Below are positions 1-11,511 of a DNA stretch of 64,000 bases, one piece after another. Every line of letters begins with the position of its first letter. Within the stretch, counting starts at the first letter, position 1. Made by a program: the position numbers and the translations under genes. Below the pieces are notes generated by a model that worked only from the letters and a program-made list of their open reading frames with translations, did not search any database and was not told the DNA's origin. This DNA is from Wurfbainia villosa (Eukaryota > Streptophyta > Magnoliopsida > Zingiberales > Zingiberaceae): NCBI GenBank assembly GCA_025175895.1, contig CM046005.1:59296325-59360324 (forward strand), given 5' to 3'.

Positions 1-39
1 CATCACGACACTGATAATTGTATGACATCATGTCACTAC

Positions 40-1689
40 CGTTGGAAATTTGACGCCGCTAGAGGGGGGGGGGTGAATAGCGTTTGACCGTTCGTAGATG
101 GAATTCGATCGCGTGTTCGTGTCTACAAGTTTCGTTAGCATAGCGGAATATATATATGATAACAATAACGAAACACAATCACAAACACAATAACACGAAG
201 ATTTAATGTGGTTCGGAAGCACACGGTTCCTACTCCACGGATCGAGCTCTAACGAGCTCTAGCGATGCCAATGAAATTACTAATCAATAAACTCCTTCTC
301 GACAACAAGTCGGAGGCGGAGAAACCCCGTACAAACGTTTACAACAATAAACGAAAGGAATACAAGAAAATACAATACTACAATGCAAAACTAGTAAAGA
401 AAACAACTTTACAAATGCCTTTGGATTACTTGCTTGTTGATCGCTTGAACCGTGGTTGAAGACCCTGATTTACAGCAGCAAATCGCCTCAAAAACGTCCA
501 AGAAATCGCTTAAGAACTGATGCCAAAAACCCTCCCGTCGAGCTCCTTTTATCCTTGCGTGTGACACTGATTTACGCCCGCCATCATTGCCGCCTAAGTC
601 ACCCGGTCGGTGATGCCCGCTGTTGTCGTGAGACAACAGCTCGATCCACACTGGAAAAACTCCAACGGATCTCTTGGCAGTCGACTGCCAACATTGGCGA
701 TCATTGCCGGTGCACCGTAACCGGCCGGCGGTCGGCTACGGGCGTTACATGCTCGACATTTGGTAGCGATCATTGCCAACCCTTAGCGGCAGTCGAACTC
801 AAGTCGACTCACAATAGTCGAACCGACCATAATGCCAGTCGACTGCCAACCTCAAAAATGAGGTTTTAACCCAAGTATGGTGCCCCCATACTTGCTAGAC
901 CACCCTTAGCCTAGACCTAAGCCTTCTAGCCACCTCAATCAGCCTCACGCCTCTCGGATCCCTCCAAGTCATCCATGGCTTGTTCATCCATCGCGCTAGC
1001 CTCTAGGTGCTTCCGTCGGCTATGTCATGCTAATGGTGTCTACACCGCCAAGGCACATTGGACTTACGCCGCCAAGACTCCGCTTGGACTTTACGCCGCC
1101 AACCATTGGACTTATGCTTCCAAGACTCCCGCTTGGACTTTATGCAGCCAATATCAAACCCCTTGGACTTCTCATGCCAAGACTCAAGCTTGGACTTTCC
1201 CTTGCCAACCCATGTTGGACTTTTACATTGCCAAGACCCATGCTTGGACTTTTCCCTTGCCAACCCATGTTGGACTTCTCAAATGCCAAGACCATGCTTG
1301 GACTTTCCCTTGCCAACCCATGTTGGACTTTTACATTGCCAAGACCCATGCTTGGACTTTTCCCTTGCCAACCCATGTTGGACTTCTCAAATGCCAAGAC
1401 CATGCTTGGACTTTCCCTTGCCAACCCATGTTGGACTTTTACATTGCCAAGACCCATGCTTGGACTTTTCATGTGCCAAGTGTCCCACTTGGACTTTTCA
1501 TGGCAAGTACTCAAGACTTGGACTTTACCAAATGCTAAGTGTTCCACTTGGACTTTCCATGCCAAGTACACAAGACTTGGACTTTCCCATGACAATTACA
1601 TTGTCATATGTTTTTGTCGAAACATCAAAGCATCACTCGAGTCAAACTCGAGTCTTGGTCAATCGTGACCTGGGCCGATTGCACCAACA
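40..1689 (-). mobile_element. SIRE-like copia solo LTR
   Basis: This is a lone LTR in minus orientation with no internal region. It is flanked by a perfect 5-bp TSD actac (35-39 and 1690-1694). On the minus strand it starts TGTTGGTGCAATCGGCCCAG, the same start as the LTR at 63637, and ends in a C-rich tract (the G run at about 65-74), then CCAACG where CCAACA is expected. Such solo LTRs usually arise by recombination between the two LTRs of a full element. The G-run followed by gtgaatagcg recurs near the end of the LTR at 62030-62060, supporting a related family. It interrupts the G0 internal region. Confidence 0.88.
1035..1600 (-). repeat. palindromic 27-bp minisatellite with 108-bp higher-order unit
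   Basis: A monomer of about 27 bp, each with a small inverted repeat (CCAAG...CTTGG or CCAA...TTGG), is tandemly arranged. From about 1201 the same block recurs at 1309 and 1417, an exact 108-bp spacing that equals four monomers. The array lies inside the solo LTR; related monomers reappear in opposite orientation at 63860-64000. Because 27 and 108 are multiples of three and the repeat lacks stop triplets, it is open in several frames on both strands, but I see no sign of a protein. Confidence 0.85.
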
Positions 1690-3389
1690 ACTACGATATC
1701 AACACTCCAGTCATAAACCAACCTTAGAGTATACACATGTGTCTTTGGCTGATCTAAATAGATCATCTATCCACAACGAAGGATATTTACTTTCAACAAC
1801 TATCGCATTCCATCATCGCTAATCGATGCATAATTTCAAAGGTCCATCTATCTTTAACAAAGAGTTCTGGATCCTTCTCAAGGAGAAATACTGGGACAGA
1901 TAAATATTCCCTCCAACATCTCTTATAATTACAACTTACATTCTTCCAATTTCTATAGTGTTTAGTAACACTTATACCAGTCAAATTTTAACCAGGTATA
2001 AGATCTTCGATATCGGAACTATTTCCGCAATCATTTCGATCGCCTACTCCACTTGCCTATGCAACGACAAGGCTAGGAGTTCATCCGAAACTACATCCGA
2101 AGGCTCTCAGATTATACGCACATCCGAGAGACATATCATACCATAATCTCAACAATTTGACCATCCATAAGGATATGTCTACAGTGAAGGTATGTCTATC
2201 CAAGTCTAAGGGCATCCCTTAACTTCTTAATTGTTGGTCCACATCTCACCTGACGGTAGAAATACCACCGACCCACAAGTCGATGCATAGGAACCCTTCT
2301 AATCCAACTGAGAATGTTCTAGACAAAGATACTTGTAAACTACAAGTATCTCTCAATATATTAACTCAGAGGGTAAACTAGAGTAATACCCTTAACGATC
2401 AATTATCTGCCGATCCGATCCAAAGGCTCCCCACAGGTCTCAACCTTTCTCCGTAGAGAACCAGATCAGATCCAACAGTTCGCGACAAAGCGGTCGCATT
2501 TCTGCGACGAATGACCCGAGGATCTTGCAAGATCATCTGATCACATCACTTAATCCTACGAGCTACAACTATAGAATATAAAATAGATACAACCATTGTC
2601 GTATACTCTCTCCTCTGTACTAAGCAAATCACATCTAGAGGTAACTGTTATTGTTTGCTGAATCTTCTAAGATGTCTTCTGCTGACGCTGCTTCTGTGCT
2701 GATCTCTGCTGAAGGGGAGTATCAAGGAACTCCAACCACGCCTGAGGTAATAGGTTGTTGCTGATGAGATAACCCAATCTTCGGTGCTGATCTCTGTTGT
2801 CAAGACGATGCATATTTCTTCTGGAATACCATCGATAGTCTTCAACTGAGTCTTTAAAGTACACCTCCTCCACTGTACTGGTTGCTCACAATAGCAACAG
2901 ACGAACTGATCCAACAAATAATTTGACTTTGCATGTTTTCGTGATCTGCACTTCACGTACATAATCCCTTCGGAGTCTTTGTTCTGATTTCATTGATGTG
3001 CATGAGAACATCCTGATGATTTGCAGTTGGTCTTCTATAATTGGAAAATAGCTCAAAGCCTATGAATTCGATCTTGCTCCTTTATCCAACAGTCGGAGAC
3101 TTCTAACTCTATTAAGTTGACCTGCAATATTTGCTTACTGGTCTCCAACTCTTTAACCCTTGTATGGAGTCATTTCTAAACTCCTGTTTCAATCCAACGT
3201 CTTCCAGTAGAATCTGGTAGGAGATCCTGGCATCCTAATCCAACTATAAGCCAATAACTCTGGGTGGCTTAAATCATCCATTCATCTTCTTGAGCTATTA
3301 GGTGGTCGTAACCTCTACAAGTCTCACGACTCTGCACAGTACACTATTACTAACCGATCACTCTACTTGAAGCTCAAGAATTCTCTACA

Positions 3390-3985
3390 ATGTGTCACTG
3401 AAAGTGACACGGGGAAATACTCTATTTCAACATCACTAAACCATGATTAAGTGATATATTATTCCCCGAAGATTACTTTCTGCATTTACCACCAAATACC
3501 GAGTTGATCCCGATAATGGTATTCAAACATCTCACTTTCTTTGTATAACATGAGTTAAGTACTCAAAGGTACCTTCAAAGTTATACTACTCAGTACGAAC
3601 AACTCAGGGATACAATCCCTATGAAACACCGTAACCTAGCCTTCTGCTATCTGCATCACAATAGTCTACAAGTCTGTTCATTACCCACAGGTAATGATCT
3701 AACTAGCATAGTTAGTGGAAATCTCTAAGACTGTAGTCTCTGATTTCCATAATAAATGTGACGACTTGGCCCCTATTTTCCGACTCGGTATCAGTCGGCT
3801 CTCAAAGGTAAATCACCTTCTCGACACAGGTTCAAGACTCACAGACTCAACAGGTCATTCCCGTGGTCAACTCATACCACGGTTATGAATAATAACCAAC
3901 ACACTACAGGTTATTCTCTGGTATAAGCATCTAAATGCATAGCCAACATAACCGGGAGTATAAACCCTAAAGGTCACTCCGGTTG
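3390..3985 (-). repeat. hairpin-rich leader of G0
   Basis: Short inverted repeats follow one another: GTGTCACT at 3392-3399 pairs with 3403-3410; TCATTACC at 3678 pairs with GGTAATGA ending at 3697; CTAACTA near 3699 pairs with TAGTTAG; CCGAC at 3780 pairs with GTCGG ending at 3798; CCGTGG at 3861 pairs with CCACGG ending at 3882; AATAACC at 3891-3897 pairs with GGTTATT at 3909-3915; AACCGGGAGT near 3950-3959 pairs, with one bulge, with ACTCCGGTT at 3976-3984. They occupy the untranslated leader just downstream of the primer-binding site. The pairing is directly visible; a role in RNA folding is inference. Confidence 0.65.
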
Positions 3986-4228
3986 GTTGCCTCGGTGGAC
4001 GACCCCTACTACAAGTCTGCACAGGTGTCATAACTCTATTGTATACACCTACTGATCAAGTTTAGATAAATATCTACTAAACCATAAGTTATTAGGAATT
4101 CTTACCTCGTGCTGCTTGGAGCTCAGGCCACTGTCCATCTCATCTCAGAAAACCAAAACCGAACAAATCGACTCTCGAGAATCCAAGACTCGACACAAAA
4201 ACAACATTGTATGGCATCATAGCACCTT

Positions 4229-4242
4229 GGGCTCTGATACCA
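4229..4242 (-). other. primer-binding site of G0 (tRNA-iMet type)
   Basis: The minus strand reads TGGTATCAGAGCCC, complementary to the initiator-Met tRNA 3' end, separated by a few bases from the LTR end at 4250. It fixes the LTR/internal boundary and the minus orientation of G0. Confidence 0.85.
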
Positions 4243-4249
4243 CTATAGT

Positions 4250-5384
4250 TGTCAAGCCCCGAGAGCATGCCGAGCCGAAAATCAAACGGACGACATCTCC
4301 TCTGTACGTGACAACATTTCGGGTTAATACAAGGCCCGTAGGCCCACAATAACAACATAACATATAAAGTAAATACAAAAACTACTCAAAGACCAGCGGA
4401 AACATAATACAACAAGCTACACACATGCATACCGGTATGACTAACACATCACAACAACACGAAACCTCGACAAAATCCGAATCTACAACATAGTACATTA
4501 TAAAAACTCCAAATACATAACACAATGTACGGAAAGCCCAAAACAAACACGGGAGGCTCGGAGGTGAGATGAGATGTCAGCCAGCGGTGCTCCAAGCCAT
4601 CACGAAATCTTCTACCTGTTACTTGGGCGACAGAAAAACCCAGGGTCCGTGGTGGTGGTGAGTAAAACTCAGCAGGAAATAGAAAAATATGTATATATGT
4701 AATATCACATGTATTTCAACAACATAATCTAGAGGTACAATAGGTATATCAACATAGTATATAAATACAAGCATATACCATCTAACCAAATGAACAATGT
4801 AAAATGCAGACATACCTAAAGTCTGTTACGCTACTCTGATCCAACCTGAACATATATCCAACATATATATATAATAAGAAGAGTAGGTCAACTCACAATA
4901 TACTCAAGCTACAGGTCAAGGTATCTAATGGTTTGTCCAACACATATACGAGTATCTGACACAACCGTATAACATATGCAAGAAGAATGCATGAATATGA
5001 TGTACAGTCAAATGCAACAAGCATAGTACAATCAAATGCAACATCACAATAAGCATATATATATAGACTGCATCTATATAGATATTAATCTCAACCATCC
5101 ATATGTATATATATACATGCATATATGTATATATATATAGAAATATGCAAAGCACCATCAGATACAGCAATGCAGCATGCATTGTCATGTCGACTCACCC
5201 TAAAGCTACTAAGACCCCAGTGTGGCCTCGGTGGCTCGAGCATGACAACTGTCCCAACTCAATATCACCACTACTCTCGAGTGGCCGAGTGGGCAGTATG
5301 ATCGAGTAGCATATAAGCATAAAGAGCAAGCTAGACGATGGGCTCCCTGTTGTTGGCCACTCCGACAGTCACTACCCATGAGTG
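4250..5384 (-). mobile_element. G0 5' LTR, segment 1 (3' end of the LTR)
   Basis: This is the primer-side end of the G0 LTR, starting on the plus strand with TGTCAAGCCCC. It aligns with the start of the solo LTR at 56369 (both have a gagagYataccgagccgaaaa-like block followed by an acggacRacatctcc-like block). It contains AT-rich stretches near 4680-5150. It is cut at 5384 by a solo LTR whose TSD is gagtg. No gene is seen. Confidence 0.75.
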
Positions 5385-7611
5385 TGTTGGGTTTCCGGCA
5401 CCGCGGCGTGTGTGTGTTCGATCATGTTTCATAAACATGAACACAGCGGAAGCAATAAAAATAATAAATCTACATTTATTACAACACACACAACACACAC
5501 ATGCATATTACAACAAGTGTAGACATAACCGTAAATTAAAATTTGCAATAAAAGGAAATTTATCTACATTATACCTTTCGTATGACGTGTAGCGGGAACG
5601 ACATCAACCGGAACGATCCTCGCTAGAATCGTCTCTATCCGTATCAACGCCGAGTTCCTCGGGATGACTTCGCTAAGCCACGAGCTTCGTCTTCGTACGG
5701 GTTACTAGCCTCGTGTTGAAGACGACGTGATCGAGAGATGATCACGATCCGAATCCAAATTCGGATCCTAATACGAGTTCTCAAAACTCGCTTCTCCGGA
5801 GAGGTATTCGTCAACCAATTGATGAATCCTTCGTCCTCCACCTCAGAGGATTACCGGAGGTCGAATCCCCGGTAAGTTATTCGCTGCCGGAGCTCTAACC
5901 GTCGTCCAAATGATGCTCCGACGAGAGGAGAAGAAGCTGTCCAGAAAACTGGACAGCTTGGTGGAGGAGTAGGCGCCGGCCAAAACAAGGAAGCCAAGTG
6001 CTCACCTTTTCACCGAGGGTAGGAAGATCACCGAAGGGTTGCCGGAGGATCACCGGCTGAAGCTTGGTCGCCGGCAAGGAGCTGGACGCCGGCACAAGGG
6101 GCTGGGCGGCCAAGGAGCTTGGGCGGCACACCTAGGTTGGGCGGCACAACTAGGTTGGGCGGCAACTCCAACTAGGGTTTGGATTGGTTAGGGCTTAACA
6201 ATCCCTTAAGCCCTCTTTTATAGAGAACTAATTCTCTTAATGGTTAATGGATCATATCCATAAAGCCCGTTAACCCGCTCCATTAAGATAAGTTAAAATA
6301 AACCAAACCATGATGGTTTATTTTAAGTTAAAACGAACCGAACCAACTTTTGGTTCATTCGTTTAAAATAAACCAAACCCTTTGGTTTAATCTCCTCCAT
6401 TGGATTAGAACCAAACCATTTTGGTTCATCCATTATGTCTTCATAAGACACGGCCCATCCACGCTTCTATTGCGACTGAAATGATTTCATGCTCGCTTTA
6501 TGTTTGGTCCAACCAAACCTAGTTTCTCTCGGTCTGAGAATCCCATTCTCAAGCTCGTTTTAAATCCTTTGGATTACGCTCATTGTGCGTGTGACCAAAT
6601 AGGTTCTCAGTTTATGTTGGCCGTCTATAATTAACCACTAATTATAGAACGATCATGAGTGACACCTAGTAGTACATCATGATCCCCAATTAATCGAAAA
6701 GATCAACGGTTGATCCAGAACTATTTCTGAAACTCTTCAGCAGCTCGAATGAATCGTGCCCCATTCCCTTCACTCATCTTATACCCACTTGGTTCAGGAC
6801 ATGGTCTATTGTGTCACTCCCCACTAGGCTGACTACGTCACACCTAGCCCAAGTATCATTTCCTCGTCCTACGGATTCTAGTTACTCCACATGTATCAAA
6901 GAGTACCTTACTCTAAACATGTAATGCTTTGGCCAAAGACTTTAGTAACAATCCGACGAGAGGCCATGGGTATACATCTCCTCGCAAGGAGTGGTGAATC
7001 CTTTATAGGCTATTCAAACACCTTCGATCACTTCGACTTATACCCAATCATCTCGGGTCCACATCTCCTTAGAGATGCTTGCTTAAGATGTCAAAGCATA
7101 AGTCTCTATGATCAAGATGACTTGAATACCGCAAGTCTAAGGAACATCGCACTTAAGCCACAGTAAGAACTTCATTGACATATCTATATATGCAGAGAAC
7201 CATATGAAGTCTTACGGCTGGTCACTCCAATGAACTAGTTACCATAACTAGCATCCACGATTAACTCCGGACATCACTATGTCTCCAACCAGTGAGAACC
7301 AGCTGCTTGGATACACCAAGGAGTATACCTCGTGCTAGTCTCGACAGAATTGATGGTGTCCAAATCCATCAATTCATCGACTAGGGATAATTCCGATACA
7401 TCACAATTACACATGTAGAGATACTCACTAGTTGTGATCCAATCACAAATTCTCTCATGTTGTGAATCGTATCGTGGACATTCAGTAAATGAGTTTAAGA
7501 TCCAATCAAATACATAAAACATGTATACTCAAATAGTGAATCTTCATTTATCATATAAATGGTTCATACATAAGGCGATTGCCTTAGGACATCTCTCATA
7601 TATTACTAACA
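5385..7611 (-). mobile_element. solo LTR of the C1 copia family
   Basis: A 2,227-bp lone LTR in minus orientation with a perfect TSD gagtg (5380-5384 and 7612-7616). Its plus-strand ends are TGTTGGGTTTCCGG and TATTACTAACA, the reverse complement of the C1 LTR ends. It matches the two C1 LTRs throughout and is therefore a useful third copy for deciding which C1 LTR variant is ancestral. There is no internal region. Confidence 0.93.
6215..6222 (-). promoter_or_regulatory. TATA box of the solo C1-family LTR
   Basis: The minus strand reads TATAAAAG, at the same place in the LTR as 19309-19316 and 26396-26403 in C1. Transcription would run leftwards. Confidence 0.6.
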
Positions 7612-7889
7612 GAGTGGTCGAGTGCCACACACGCAAAACTACAACACGCAAATCCAACTACCACCGTCTATAGTGGTAGAGTGCGGCACCACAATGCTCT
7701 GCCCTCACACCGGTTACTTCTCCTATGAGTAACCGTGGAGGAAAGATGACTGGCGACACTCTCAACCATATGGGAGACCTCATCGCCAACGTGCATGCAA
7801 ATGACATGAATGCAATGTCTCACATACAAACATCCACCATAGACTCTTTATTCTATAGAAAGTCATACTAATCACATCAACGCACTCTC
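7612..7889 (-). mobile_element. G0 5' LTR, segment 2
   Basis: This is the continuation of the G0 LTR between the solo LTR and G1. It resembles 57300-57600 of the solo LTR at 56369 (the regions around caccgtctatagtggtag and aatgctctgccctcac). Its right end is the first part of the hairpin minisatellite that resumes at 51282. No coding potential is seen. Confidence 0.75.
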
Positions 7890-9569
7890 TGTTAAATATG
7901 AAAATTTAGAATACTAAATTAAATGGCCAAAATTTAGGGAAAATAATCCTAGGAATTATTTTTGGGATTTTTGGAGAATTTTAGAAATTTTTCCAGAATT
8001 TTTCTGGGATTAAATGGGGCTTGTATGAGATATTTACGGGCATAAGATAAATAGGCTTTTGGAGGGCCTATTTGAAATATCAATTTTGGGGGATGAATGG
8101 GTTTGATTTAACCCTATGCTTAAATACCAAAACCTAGGTTAGGGTTTAATTAAAACCTAAGTTAGAAAACCTAATTTTCTTTATTTTTTCCCTACTTCGG
8201 TCGCGTTCCCCATCGCATTCCCTTTCCCGAGCCTTCTCCTCACGCAGCCACTCCGACGGAGCCATCGCACTCCTCGCGCCACCAACGCGCCGCTGCTATC
8301 GCCTTCAGCCGTTGCTCAAACCTCCGTCGTCGCCGACGAGCTCTCAGCATTGACTGCCTCCTCCCTCACGAGATCTTGTGGGTGTTGGAATGTATACTGA
8401 AAACCTAGCTCTTTTTGTATGAACATTTTATTTTGGAATAAGAATCACATGATCATTGTTTGCACTTTATATATTTATTATATATGTGTGCATATTGTCT
8501 AATATTTTACATTGTAGATGTAGGGATGTATACTTAAAAGTCTATTTTTTGTATGAACATCTTTATTTTGAAATAAGAATCACATGATCATTGTTTGCAT
8601 ATTTTTATGGTTATGCAATATTGTCTAATACCTTACATTGTAGATAACATGGTGTGTGGTGTCACACGGGAGATCATGTTATCGACTCCTTGTAAAGTAT
8701 AAGTAAAGGCTCACAACCGAGATGGCTTTGGACAAACCATCGGAATGGTTGTAGTGTGATTTGGTATTGGTTTGTCTTGACCATAGAATCACACTAGTGC
8801 ACTTTGTGTGTATTGAGCAGATCGACAGGTGATTCGATTTATTGCTGACTACATAATCGAATCGGACCTCAGATATTATTTAGTACATGCTCTTAATCCC
8901 GATATAATAACGGGCACATATACTTGGTACTCATCTCTTTGATTTACCAATGGGCGAGATTTATAGATTAAATCGATAGACTCGGTAAGTTGGGAGATGA
9001 TATTATTTATATGGTGTGCCGTTGATTATAGGAGGAAACCGTGTCCTATATATTAGGATGATGATGTCCCCTTGAGGAGCTCATAAGGTTCATCATGTAA
9101 ACCCTGCAGGTGGACTTGGTCCGGCATGATGAAAAGGTTGAGTGGTACTACTCATGGAGTTAGATGTTGATTAATTAATGGTTAGTAAATTAATTAATCG
9201 ACGGACATTCGAGATCTTAAACACGGGGAGACAATGTACAAATAATATATGGAGCCCATATTATCATATGGGGGTTGGTGAGGTAGATCAATGATGGACC
9301 TTTAGTGGATTGGATCATCATTAGTGGATCGGACTTTATGTGGGCTTGATCCATGGGTGGCCAAGACCCAACTCCTCCTCATGGTCCCTAATGTAGCCCA
9401 TTAACACCTCAAGATGCTTAGATCCAATGGATAGAAACAAAACTCTAAGATCCATTGGTAGAGATCAAATCTCTAAGATCCGACGGTTGAGATTAAATCT
9501 CTAGATCCGACGGTTGAGATTAAATCCCTAGAACCAATGGAGGAGATTAATTCATGACTTATCCCTAAC

Positions 9570-9580
9570 TCTATAAAAGG
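9570..9580 (+). promoter_or_regulatory. TATA box of unit 1 LTR
   Basis: TATAAAAG at 9572-9579, about 130 bp into the block that follows the 26-bp repeats. The corresponding position in unit 2 is TATAAATA at 11504-11511. Confidence 0.5.
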
Positions 9581-11234
9581 AGGGCATGGGGAGTGGTCGT
9601 GACATACATGATAGGGAGGGAGCAAGGCTTGGGTGGCAAGAATAGGGCAATCCTAGTTGAGATAGGATTGGAATTAGGGTTAGGGTTTGGAAGCAAGGGT
9701 GGCACCAAATAAGGCAAGTTTTCCTTCTTCTTCCTTGCCTTGTGGCCAACGTCCAGCAGCTATTCCAGCCCTTCCCAGCCCTTGGCCACGCCCAAAACAC
9801 TCCCCTCTCTTCTCCTTAGGTGGTGGAAACAAGATATAGGGTTTCCCTTGGTGTCTTGGTAGTTTTCCATCATCTTCTTCTCCTTCTAGTTGGCCGGCGG
9901 CAAGAACTTCTATAGTTCTTTGTTGGTTGAGTTTTTGAAGGAGAAAAACATTGTTTCTCTTCTTCCTCTTGCTTGGGAAAAGCAAGGAAGGAAGTTTTGC
10001 AATCTAGGAGCTTCGACTTTTGGTGGATCGTCGCCCACACGACGTCCAAAAGGAGGAGGGTCATACATTAGAAGACCAAGAGGTATAACTATTCTTCTAT
10101 CTCTTTTATTCATTGCTTGTGTTTGTTTTTCAAAATATAAGCATGTTATATTTCTGTAAATAGGCTAAATAATACTTGGATCCCGAGTATAAATACAAAA
10201 ACCGGCGATCCGGACATCGTCTATTCCGCGGCTACTCGTAGAATAGAGAATGGTCGCTTGAACAACTAGTTTGTTCAAGTGACCTCTCTAAACGAATAGC
10301 ACGACGATGACTTGGTTGCTTTGGGAATCCCTTTTGTCTAGGATTAAATTTTTTAATCCGGGGACATCGAAGGTATCACCATGGTCAAGCAACCGAGGTG
10401 AAGGGGAAGCGAAGTTTCCCCTCACGGATCAACCCCAACAGTAGATAACATGGTGCTTGGTGTGGCACAGAAGATCATGTTATCAGTCCCTTGTAAAATA
10501 TAAGTAGAGGCTGACAACCAAGATGGTTTTGGACAAACCATTGGAATGGTTGTAGTGTAGCTTGGTATTGTTCTGTCTTGAACATAGAGTTACACTAGTA
10601 CACTTAGGTGTATTGAGTAGGACCGACATAGAGGTGATTCAATTTATTGCTGACTACATAATTGAATCGGACCTCGGATATTATGTTGTACATGCTCTTA
10701 ATCCCGATATAATAACGGACACATGTACTTAGTATTTATTTCTTTGATTTACCAGAGGGTGAGATTTAGATGGATTAAATCAATATGCCCGGTAAGTTGG
10801 GAAATAATATTATTTACATGGTGTGCCGTTGATTATAGGAAAAAACCGTGTCCTATATACTAGGTTGATGATGTCCCCTTGAGGAGCTCATAAGGTTCAT
10901 CATGTAAACCTAGCTGGTTGACTTAGTCAACATGATGATAAGGTTGAGTGGTACTACTCGAGGAGTTAGATGTTAATTAATTGATGGTCAGTAAATCGAT
11001 TAATTGACGGACATTCGATATCTTAAACACGGGGAGATAAATGTACAAATAATATATGGAGCCCATATTGATTTATGGGGGTTGGTGAGGTAGTTCAATG
11101 ATGATCCTCTAGTGGAATGGAACATCATTGATGGATCAAGTTTGTGTGGTTCCGATCCATCGGGTGGCCAAGATCCAACTCCTCCTTATGGTCCCTATCA
11201 TAGCCTAATATAATCCTCGTGAAGTCTAGATCCA

Positions 11235-11490
11235 AGGATGTAAAACAAAACCTAGAACCGACGGTTGGGATGAATCCCTAGATCCGATGGTTGGGATGAA
11301 ACCCTAGAACCAACTGTTGGGATTAAATCCCTAGATCCGATGGTTAGGATGAAATCCTAGAATCGACGGTCGGGATGAAACCCTAGATCCGACGATTGGG
11401 ATGAAATCCTAGATTCGACAGTTGGGATGAAACCATAGATCCGACGGTTGGGATAAAACCCTAGATCCGACGGTGGAGATTAAAGGAGGC
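11235..11490 (+). repeat. 26-bp minisatellite in unit 2 LTR
   Basis: About nine degenerate copies of a unit like CCTAGATCCGACGGTTGGGA followed by TGAAAC. Unit 1 has only about four copies at the matching place (9440-9545), so the array has expanded or contracted between the two LTR copies. Confidence 0.8.
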
Positions 11491-11503
11491 TTAAGCCCTA
11501 TTC

Positions 11504-11511
11504 TATAAATA
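11504..11511 (+). promoter_or_regulatory. TATA box of unit 2 LTR
   Basis: TATAAATA immediately downstream of the minisatellite, at the place matching 9572-9579 in unit 1. Confidence 0.5.

Larger units (their letters stand above)
1695..4249 (-). pseudogene. G0 internal region, degenerate leader and coding remnant
   Basis: The region lies directly downstream of the G0 primer-binding site on the minus strand and resumes at 1-39 beyond the solo LTR. No long open frame survives. About 2.4 kb from the primer-binding site, 1800-1990 aligns with the internal region of G1 at 46420-46570 in the opposite orientation, so both are the same part of the same family. I could not assign gag or protease motifs. 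The section nearest the primer-binding site (about 3390-3985) is a dense run of short perfect hairpins, listed separately. Confidence 0.6.

Noticed and set aside
456..869. 137-codon frame upstream of the minisatellite
   Set aside because: It is inside the solo LTR 40-1689 on the strand opposite to the element and has no recognisable domain.
1180..1600. Centromeric satellite
   Set aside because: Period and position tie it to one LTR family; the unit is much shorter than typical plant centromere satellites.
975..1822. Overlapping open frames of 187-254 codons with a repeated Trp/Pro/Leu-rich pattern
   Set aside because: They lie in the palindromic minisatellite of a solo LTR and are open in all frames; composition and a period divisible by three explain them.
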